From: Patescibacteria group bacterium
GTDB taxonomy: Bacteria; Patescibacteriota; Microgenomatia; Levybacterales; UBA12049
Direction of reading: 5' to 3'
DNA length: 15,378 nucleotides
NCBI GenBank assembly: GCA_023473785.1
Contig: JAMCYD010000002.1
Location: 1-15,378, forward strand
Positions 5,597-11,607 of the stretch are shown piece after piece. A program made the translations under genes and the position numbers. How positions within the stretch are numbered: position 1 is the stretch's first letter; every line of letters starts with the position of its first letter. The notes beneath the pieces are model-generated. The model searched no databases. It had not been told where the DNA came from and saw only the letters and a list, made by a program, of their open reading frames with translations.

Positions 5597-6884
5597 TACT
5601 TTGAGGAATACCGTGAACTTTTCTCAATAGTTCATTTATCGGTGTATCTTCGGATGCATCTGTATAAAAAACATATATGGCTCTAGTTTCTCCTTCAATT
5701 CCTCTAATTTGGCCCGCCATAGTAGGATCGGCTTGTTCAAAAGGCACTACTTTTTGAGTTTCATCTAAGGTTAGATACGAAAGGCCGGCATCAAACCCCT
5801 TGCATTTTTTTATTCCCAAAACTAGACGTCCCCTATCGCTAATTTCTTTTCTTTTTTGTTCTGCTTCTCTTAGCGTTTCGCATCTTTCATATCGCGGATG
5901 CCAGTTTGTTAATTGTGTATAAAGCCACTCGCCTTCCAATCTGGGAAATTTATAATGCTTAGCTAGTACGTCCAGCGCTTCCCTATCGGTCATTTTTCTA
6001 AGCTCTTGTGGGCTTAAGGGCTTTTGGCCGTTGGGAGAGTAAAGAGGTCTTAAGAGATTGGCAACAAACAGATCTCGTCCTTGGCTGGTAGGTTCCATAT
6101 ATAGATGTTTATGCATCAAGGCTCTGAGTAGCAGAAAAACTCCAAGTCTTTTGTAATCCGAGAAAAATACTTGTTCCTTCTTTTGGTCAACCACGACGTC
6201 TTTATAAATATTTCCTATATCCGGGTAATGAGATAGCGGATATCTGAGCTCAAGAAGATATGGGTGAATATTTATTTTACTTTCCGTATAGCCAATTATT
6301 TCACTAAGATCTTTAGTCGTGTAAGTTATTCTGTCTGCGATATCCAGCACTTGTCCAAGACGTCCATGGTTGACAATAATGCCATCCAACTCTTCACGAC
6401 TTAGCCCCTTCTTTCTTAGAAATTCTTCTTCTTTTGCATCTACTACTTCGTGCCAAAATTTTTCCTCGTCTAGATTATCCGGATCTATAGATTTAGCAGC
6501 GTCTCCTAAGGCAGGCGTTGCAATATCGTGCAGAACTCCTGCTATTTCCAGAGTGTCTATTTGGCTTTGCAAAAGATTATTACGTCTCCCAATTTCTCCA
6601 GCCGTAAGACCTACTACCAACGAATGATCTAGTCGATTATGAGAATAGCCAATAAAGTACTGTTTTTCCGGCGCAGGACCTACATAGGAAAGAAAACTTA
6701 AAGCTCTAACTTCATTTAATCTTCCCCATATTTTAAAAACACTTGCAGCTTGTGCAAGCACACTATCATCCAATATCCATCTTTTTAAATCTGAGTAAGG
6801 TAAGTGAATATTAAAATCGCCTTCTTCAAATTCATCAGAAATTGAAGAAAAATGAAACTGGCGCGGATCGTATTCGCTATTCAT
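5571..6884 (-). CDS. HD-domain phosphohydrolase, SAMHD1/dGTPase-like
   Basis: This is a 437-residue HD-superfamily protein. The stretch YSHNRLDHSLVVGLTAG (80-96) closely follows the SHNRFEHSLGVGYLAG region of SAMHD1-type dNTP triphosphohydrolases (COG1078-like), and WHEVVDAKEEEFL (144-156) matches the later conserved His region. The HD motif is LHDIATPALGD (118-128), and ADRITYTTKDL (183-193) matches the dGTPase ADDIAYSTHDL stretch. Expected metal ligands are His87, His119, Asp120 and Asp184. The histidines that normally follow the HD pair (GHGPFSH or GHPPFGH) are replaced by Thr123 and Asp128, so substrate or chemistry may differ. The C-terminal 200 residues are unassigned. A nucleotide-phosphate hydrolase role is inferred, not shown. 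It has its own promoter and lies between recG and rpmF. Confidence 0.82.
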   Translation of the reverse strand: MNSEYDPRQFHFSSISDEFEEGDFNIHLPYSDLKRWILDDSVLAQAASVFKIWGRLNEVRALSFLSYVGPAPEKQYFIGYSHNRLDHSLVVGLTAGEIGRRNNLLQSQIDTLEIAGVLHDIATPALGDAAKSIDPDNLDEEKFWHEVVDAKEEEFLRKKGLSREELDGIIVNHGRLGQVLDIADRITYTTKDLSEIIGYTESKINIHPYLLELRYPLSHYPDIGNIYKDVVVDQKKEQVFFSDYKRLGVFLLLRALMHKHLYMEPTSQGRDLFVANLLRPLYSPNGQKPLSPQELRKMTDREALDVLAKHYKFPRLEGEWLYTQLTNWHPRYERCETLREAEQKRKEISDRGRLVLGIKKCKGFDAGLSYLTLDETQKVVPFEQADPTMAGQIRGIEGETRAIYVFYTDASEDTPINELLRKVHGIPQSIAVEDEIR

Positions 6885-6886
6885 GG

Positions 6887-6922
6887 TTAGGGAATTTTAA
6901 CAGAGGGTTGTGGGATTTTCAA
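6887..6922 (-). promoter_or_regulatory. Sigma70-type promoter of the HD-domain gene, near-leaderless
   Basis: On the minus strand, -35 TTGAAA (6922-6917), a 17-bp spacer and -10 TAAAAT (6899-6894) predict +1 at 6887, three bases before the ATG at 6884. The -35 hexamer contains the UGA stop codon of recG. There is no Shine-Dalgarno site. Confidence 0.65.
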
Positions 6923-8949
6923 TCCGGAGAGACTTGTTTGGTAACTAAATTTTCCACTTTTTCTAAAAGTGATGGGTGGCTTTTGAGGTTTGGGAAAATT
7001 TTTTCTGCTTCTATTTTTGTTTTTTCGATAAGCGTAAAGTCGGAAAATGATGCAATTCTAAGCTGCGGTACTCCGTGTTGAAGGGTTCCATATATTTGGC
7101 CAGGGCCTCGAAGTTTTAAATCAAGTTCCGCTAGTTCTGTTCCTGTCTGTCTGCTTTCCATCGCCTTAAGTCTTTCTATGGTTTTTCCGCTTTGTGAATC
7201 TGTGAATAGAAGGCAGTATGATTGCTTGTCTCCTCTTCCGACTCTTCCCCTTAGCTGATGGAGTTGCGCAAGTCCAAATCTTTCCGATGCTTCAATCATC
7301 ATTATCGTAGCGTTTGAAATATCAATGCCGACCTCGACAACAGGCGTTGAAACCAAGATATCGGTTTTTCCACTTTTGAAATTTTCCAAAGCATTTTCTT
7401 TCTCCTTGCTTTTTAACTTTCCATGAAGCAGTGTCAGTTTTAGATTTGGAAAAACTTCTCTTTTAAGTCTTTCGTATTCTTTTGTTGCTGCTTTTACAGT
7501 TTGTAAGCTCTCAGACTCTTCGATAAATGGACAGATTATAAAAGTTTGAGTTTTAGTTTTCAGAATTTGATTCTTGATCCAATTATACGCAGCTTGTCTT
7601 TTTTGAGGCGGAACAAGCCACGTCTTTATAATTTTTCTGCCATGGGGCATTTCATCCAGAATGGATAAATCCAGATCTCCATATAGGGTTAAGGCAATGG
7701 TTCTGGGAATTGGCGTTGCTGTCATTGTGAGGAAGTGGGGGTTTTCTCCCTTTTCTCTAATTATTGCCCGCTGTTCCACACCAAAACGTTGCTGTTCGTC
7801 AATTACTACCAGTCCTAGTCTTTTGAAATTTATTTTTTTGGATAAAACTGCATGGGTGCCGATAAGAATATCAAAATCTTGAGTATTTTGTTTTTTATTT
7901 CCTGTTGCCAATCCAATTTTCACTCCAGCAGGTTTTAGAAGATTTAGAATAGTCTGGTAATGTTGATTGGCAAGTATTTCTGTCGGCGCCATTAGTACGG
8001 ACTGAAATTTATTCAAAAAAGCTAAATACATGGCAATACTTGCTACAACTGTCTTTCCCGATCCTACGTCTCCCTCTAGGAGCCTGTTCATTGGACTTTT
8101 GGATGAGGAGAGATCTTTGAAGATTTCCCTAATTGTCCTTTGCTGCGCGTGCGTTAGCTCAAATGGTAATTTTTTCCAGAGCTCCTCGATATCCTTTGTG
8201 TAGTCCAATATAGAAAAGGAGTGGCTCTCTAAGTTTTTCTTCCATTCAGATCTTCTTTTTCTTGCGGCTAGTTGAAGTAAAAAAAGCTCATCAAAAGCAA
8301 GACGGTGTCGTGCTTTTTCTGCAAGATTTTTTGATTTTGGAAAATGAATTTGTTCAATTGATTCATATATCCCCATTAAATCATTATTTTCCTTAATTGA
8401 GCTAGGAATATACTCGAGTATATTTTGTCTGTTTTCTTTAAGTATTTTATATATTTGACGGCGTAACCATTTGGATGATACTCCTTTCGTTTCGCTATAA
8501 ATCGGTACAAGCCGTCCGGTGTGAATTGTTTGTGAGGAATTTTCTAGGCCTAGAAGTTCATACTCAGGAGATTCAAGTAGGCTTTTTCCTAAATATGAGC
8601 CAATTCTGCCGGAAAGAGACACATTGTCTCCTTTTTTAATAATGCTTAGAATAAATGGTTGGTTAAACCAGGTAACATCAATAGCTCCCGTATCATCTTC
8701 GATCTTTGCTTTTTGAATTCTCTTCCATCTTTTAGTATATTCATTCTTGATGTCGATTACTGTTCCTTGAATCGTTACCACTTCCCCACTTTGTACTTGT
8801 TCAATTTTTGAGATTATAGAATAATTGTCATAACGAAATGGGAAGTAATAAAGCAAATCTTCCAATGTTTTGATCCCAAGTTTTTCAAGCCTTCCTGCGT
8901 ATCTTGTGAATATATTGCCAGCCTGCCGAATAGGCGTTTGCAAGTTCAT
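6919..8949 (-). CDS. recG: ATP-dependent DNA helicase RecG
   Basis: RecG is a superfamily 2 double-stranded DNA translocase that remodels stalled replication forks and branched intermediates. At 676 residues it is full length. The N-terminal wedge (OB-fold) domain spans about 50-135, including VTIQGTVIDI. Helicase motifs are Walker A LLEGDVGSGKT (290-300), MAPTEILANQH (320-330), Walker B IDEQQRFGVEQR (383-394), MTATPIPRT (409-417), and motifs IV-VI at LLHGKLK (507-513), STPVVEVGIDI (534-544) and QLRGRVGRGDK (565-575). Two details depart from the common consensus: DEQQ instead of DEQH in motif II, and GTLQHG (621-626) instead of GTRQSG in the C-terminal region. It starts 3 bp after the stop of a 34-residue microprotein gene and is probably co-transcribed with it. 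Confidence 0.97.
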   Translation of the reverse strand: MNLQTPIRQAGNIFTRYAGRLEKLGIKTLEDLLYYFPFRYDNYSIISKIEQVQSGEVVTIQGTVIDIKNEYTKRWKRIQKAKIEDDTGAIDVTWFNQPFILSIIKKGDNVSLSGRIGSYLGKSLLESPEYELLGLENSSQTIHTGRLVPIYSETKGVSSKWLRRQIYKILKENRQNILEYIPSSIKENNDLMGIYESIEQIHFPKSKNLAEKARHRLAFDELFLLQLAARKRRSEWKKNLESHSFSILDYTKDIEELWKKLPFELTHAQQRTIREIFKDLSSSKSPMNRLLEGDVGSGKTVVASIAMYLAFLNKFQSVLMAPTEILANQHYQTILNLLKPAGVKIGLATGNKKQNTQDFDILIGTHAVLSKKINFKRLGLVVIDEQQRFGVEQRAIIREKGENPHFLTMTATPIPRTIALTLYGDLDLSILDEMPHGRKIIKTWLVPPQKRQAAYNWIKNQILKTKTQTFIICPFIEESESLQTVKAATKEYERLKREVFPNLKLTLLHGKLKSKEKENALENFKSGKTDILVSTPVVEVGIDISNATIMMIEASERFGLAQLHQLRGRVGRGDKQSYCLLFTDSQSGKTIERLKAMESRQTGTELAELDLKLRGPGQIYGTLQHGVPQLRIASFSDFTLIEKTKIEAEKIFPNLKSHPSLLEKVENLVTKQVSPD

Positions 8950-8952
8950 AGT

Positions 8953-9057
8953 TTATCGAAGTGAGAGAAACGGAAGAACAGACGTTGCAATAAGCGCAAG
9001 CGTTGATATGATGACTATTACTTTCCAAATCCAGCTGTGCTTTCTAAAAATCTCCAT
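8953..9057 (-). CDS. 34-residue single-span membrane microprotein, function unknown
   Basis: A short frame starting with ATG at 9057 encodes 34 residues beginning MEIFRKHSWIWK and ending LPFLSLR, with UAA at 8955-8953. It has a positively charged head (Arg5, Lys6, His7, Lys12), one hydrophobic helix at about 11-32, and a terminal Arg. This predicts a bitopic membrane peptide, probably with the N-terminus in the cytoplasm. I do not recognise the family. It fills nearly all the space between the PurD-like gene and recG, ends 3 bp before the recG ATG, and has a good promoter 7 bases upstream. The promoter and the fit to the gap argue that it is real, although it is too short to judge by coding statistics. 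Its cotranscription with recG may be only positional. Confidence 0.6.
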   Translation of the reverse strand: MEIFRKHSWIWKVIVIISTLALIATSVLPFLSLR

Positions 9058-9094
9058 ATTGTAAATTATACACTATGTTTTCGTATTCTCTCAA
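9058..9094 (-). promoter_or_regulatory. Sigma70-type promoter of microprotein-recG, predicted near-leaderless
   Basis: On the minus strand, -35 TTGAGA (9094-9089), an 18-bp spacer and a perfect -10 TATAAT (9070-9065) place +1 at about 9058, one base before the microprotein ATG. The UAA stop of the upstream PurD-like gene lies inside the -10 hexamer. No Shine-Dalgarno sequence is present. Confidence 0.65.
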
Positions 9095-10376
9095 TATCTC
9101 TCCATCCAATGTCTGTTCTGTAATGCAAACTATTGCCCTCTATGTATAAAAGTGACATTGCTTCATATGCTTTTTGTCTTGCCTGAACTATTGTTTTGCC
9201 TTTTCCAACTATGTGGAATAATCTCCCAGTCGAAACGAGGTAATAATTATTTTCTTTGGTTACGCGCGCGCCGAACATTGTAACTCCATCAATTCTTAAT
9301 GCTTCTCTTACGCCTAACAGTTTTCTTTTTTTTCTCACAGCTTCCGGACGAAGCGATCCTGTAATAGCGATTCTGGCCAGACCGTCAGTTTTTATTTTAA
9401 TTTTTCTTAAATTACCTTTTGCAATATGCATCCCAATTTCGAACATATCGTTTTGTATTCCGGGAATAAGTACTTCTGCTTCTGGACTCCCCCATCTGGC
9501 ATTGAATTCAATTACGGAAACTTTTCCTTTGACAACAATTGCACCTAAGTATAGAACTCCTTTATATTTACGGTTTTCTTTGGCTAGTCCCTTAAGCGTT
9601 TTATCAATTATAAGCTTTGCTTGTTTAAAGATGTTTTTAGTAACTACAAGCGGCGGGGTGCTACATCCGACACCTCCCGTATTTGGTCCTTTATCTGAAT
9701 TGTATAATCTTTTATGGTCTTGCGCGCTTCCAATTATTTGAAAATAGTTTCCATCGCTTATCGCAAACGTAGAAAACTCTTCGCCTGTAAGCCATTCTTC
9801 GATTACGAAAGTTTTTCCGGCTTTTCCGAATTTCGACATTTGCGAAATCGCTTCAAACGCTTCTTGTTTATTTTCTGCCGGAAGCGCGCCTTTTCCATCC
9901 GCCAGTCCTGCTGCTTTTATAAACCACCGACTGGATACCTGAGATTTAATAAATTGGATGCCTTCCTGTTTTGAATTACAGATTTTATATTTCGGAGAAG
10001 GAATTTTATATTTCTTCATAAATTCACGGGCCCATGCTTTGTCCCATTCTATTTGTCCTGCGCTACGTGTTGGTCCAACTACATTAAATCCTTGTTCGTT
10101 TAGTTTATCGGTAAGTCCTGCCTCCACTGCGTTATCTTGAGCTACGTCTATAAGATTTGCCTTTTCTCTCTTGCAGATTTCAATAATTTCTTTAATACTA
10201 ATTGTTTTTAATTTTTGGTAGGTTTTAACAGGCTTTTTACTACTGAGAGACATTAAGTCATTTCCGGGAATTGCTATTATTTTTTTAACTTGGGGACTTT
10301 GTGAGTATTTCTGAACAAGGGCACTTCCTCGTCCTCCTGCGTCAATGACAACGACTGTCTTGTCGTTTTCTTTCAT
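9066..10376 (-). CDS. purD: PurD-like ATP-grasp ligase (phosphoribosylamine-glycine ligase family), divergent
   Basis: The 436-residue protein aligns with PurD (GAR synthetase), which joins glycine to phosphoribosylamine using ATP. The ATP-grasp core is clear: WFIKAAGLADGKGAL (151-165), VIEEWLTGEE (191-200), the PurD signature SAQDHKRLY plus DKGPNTGGVG (217-237) and VIEFNARWGSPE (288-299). The C-terminus TDIGWRDIER also matches. Several usually invariant PurD positions differ: GGREHA is GGRGSA (14-19), VGPEAPL reads VAQDNAV (78-84), FGDPE is WGSPE (295-299), and GGMGAYSP is GGVGCSTP. These fall in the N-terminal substrate region or near the metal site, so the true substrate is uncertain. It overlaps the end of tyrS by 4 bp and must be translated with it. 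No other purine-pathway gene is in the window. Confidence 0.8.
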   Translation of the reverse strand: MKENDKTVVVIDAGGRGSALVQKYSQSPQVKKIIAIPGNDLMSLSSKKPVKTYQKLKTISIKEIIEICKREKANLIDVAQDNAVEAGLTDKLNEQGFNVVGPTRSAGQIEWDKAWAREFMKKYKIPSPKYKICNSKQEGIQFIKSQVSSRWFIKAAGLADGKGALPAENKQEAFEAISQMSKFGKAGKTFVIEEWLTGEEFSTFAISDGNYFQIIGSAQDHKRLYNSDKGPNTGGVGCSTPPLVVTKNIFKQAKLIIDKTLKGLAKENRKYKGVLYLGAIVVKGKVSVIEFNARWGSPEAEVLIPGIQNDMFEIGMHIAKGNLRKIKIKTDGLARIAITGSLRPEAVRKKRKLLGVREALRIDGVTMFGARVTKENNYYLVSTGRLFHIVGKGKTIVQARQKAYEAMSLLYIEGNSLHYRTDIGWRDIERIRKHSV

Positions 10377-11548
10377 TCCTTAATTTTTATTTTTACGAAT
10401 TTTCTCGAACCTACTTTGATAATACCTTCTTCAATTTTAGCGTTGGGATTTGTTATTTTTTTATCGTCCAAAGTTACTCCACCCTGTTCTATAAGTCTTT
10501 TTGCTTCCGATTTACTCGATGCAAGTTTCGTTTCGATAAGGATATCAATTAAGTTTTCCTTCGCCTTTTTCAAAGTATAAGTTTTTATTCCCTCAGGTAC
10601 CTCTTTTTTCTGCACGGTTTTTTGGAAATGCTCCTGTGCTTTTTGTGCCGCTTCTGCACCGTGAATCTTTCCAACGATTCCAATCGCTAGTTCCCTTTTA
10701 ATATTTATTGGATTTTCCCCTTTTTCAAGTCTTTCATTTATGTTTTCAATTTCTTCATTTGAAATTCGTGTTACCAGTGTTAAGTATTGAATTATTAGCT
10801 CATCATTTATAGACATTATTTTTGTATACATATCATTGGCATTATCATCGATCCATATTGCATTATTCCAGGTCTTGCTCATTTTTCGTCCGTCGGTTCC
10901 CATAAGAAATTCCGTCGCTAGAATAAATGATTCTTTGTTTCGAAGTTTCCGCTGAAGAAGGCGTCCGGCCTGCATATTGAATGTTTGATCGGTTCCGCCG
11001 ATCTGAAGATCGGTATCCATAAAATAACTGTCATAGCCTTGCATTATTGGATATAAAACTTCGTCAAGTCTTATATGTCCGCCTTCGTTTAATCTTTTTT
11101 TGATAAGCTCTCTTGCGATAAAATCATTCAGGGAAAACTTTTGAACAAGATTTAGAATATCTTTAAAGGTAAGTTTTGAAAGCCACTCACTGTTATGGCG
11201 AATTTTAACTTTTGAGAAGTCCAGAAATTTTTCTGCCTGATTTTTGTATGTTTTGAAATTTTTTCTAATTTCTTCAGGACTTAAGATTGGGCGTTCTGTT
11301 TCTTTGTCTGAGGTGTCGCCCACAAGCGCAGTAAAATCACCAATCAGAAGAGTAACGTTATGACCAAGCTCTACGAATTTTGCAAGTTTTATAAGAGAAA
11401 CCGCATGTCCAAGATGGATCTTCGGCGAGGTTGGATCTATTCCTAGATATATATTTAACTTTTTGCCATCCAGTGCTTTTCTTAAGATGTCTTTGCCTGG
11501 GATTATATTTGCGACTCCCCGGGTCAAAATTCTGTCTATTTTATCCAC
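10373..11548 (-). CDS. tyrS: Tyrosyl-tRNA synthetase
   Basis: A class I aminoacyl-tRNA synthetase that charges tRNA-Tyr. The HIGH motif is HLGH (45-48) after YLGIDPTSPKI, and the KMSKS motif is KMSKT (222-226). Tyrosine specificity rather than tryptophan is supported by YPIMQGYDSYF (166-176) followed by QIGGTDQTFNMQ (182-193). A C-terminal S4 RNA-binding domain covers about 330-391, including SKSEAKRLIEQGGVTL. The 391-residue length is normal for the TyrZ-like branch. The start is GTG at 11548: it gives the expected MDKIDRIL-type N-terminus and coincides exactly with the predicted +1 of the promoter. The stop overlaps the PurD-like gene (ATGA). Confidence 0.96.
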   Translation of the reverse strand: MDKIDRILTRGVANIIPGKDILRKALDGKKLNIYLGIDPTSPKIHLGHAVSLIKLAKFVELGHNVTLLIGDFTALVGDTSDKETERPILSPEEIRKNFKTYKNQAEKFLDFSKVKIRHNSEWLSKLTFKDILNLVQKFSLNDFIARELIKKRLNEGGHIRLDEVLYPIMQGYDSYFMDTDLQIGGTDQTFNMQAGRLLQRKLRNKESFILATEFLMGTDGRKMSKTWNNAIWIDDNANDMYTKIMSINDELIIQYLTLVTRISNEEIENINERLEKGENPINIKRELAIGIVGKIHGAEAAQKAQEHFQKTVQKKEVPEGIKTYTLKKAKENLIDILIETKLASSKSEAKRLIEQGGVTLDDKKITNPNAKIEEGIIKVGSRKFVKIKIKE

Positions 11549-11583
11549 GATTTGAGTATAACATATTTGAAGTTTTGGGTAAA
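11548..11583 (-). promoter_or_regulatory. Sigma70-type promoter of tyrS, predicted leaderless
   Basis: On the minus strand, -35 TTTACC (11583-11578), a 17-bp spacer and -10 TATACT (11560-11555) are followed by six bases and the GTG start of tyrS. Predicted +1 is 11548, the G of that codon. I see no T-box leader or attenuator, and none could fit on this promoter. Confidence 0.6.
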
Positions 11584-11607
11584 TTTGCTATAGTTATAGT
11601 ATAGGAT
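11567..11607 (+). promoter_or_regulatory. Promoter region of the class A PBP gene with tandem -10 hexamers
   Basis: Two adjacent TATAGT hexamers occupy 11589-11594 and 11595-11600. The first pairs with TTGAAG (11567-11572) over 16 bp and predicts +1 at 11601, a 7-nt leader. The second predicts +1 at 11607, one base before the ATG, but lacks a good -35. The elements interleave with the divergent tyrS promoter. An AGGA at 11603-11606 is one base from the ATG, too close to be a normal Shine-Dalgarno site. Confidence 0.55.

Noticed and set aside
8870..9064. 64-residue + strand frame across the recG/microprotein junction
   Set aside because: It is antisense to recG and to the microprotein frame, which has a promoter and plausible topology. 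The + frame has neither.
9256..9741. 161-residue open frame on the + strand
   Set aside because: It lies fully antisense to the PurD-like gene, whose family motifs are clear. No promoter, start site or recognisable protein sequence supports it.
10996..11011. CCGATCT-GA-AGATCGG inverted repeat in tyrS
   Set aside because: The 2-base loop is too short for a hairpin, and the sequence encodes conserved TyrRS residues (QIGGTDQ), so it is likely coincidental.
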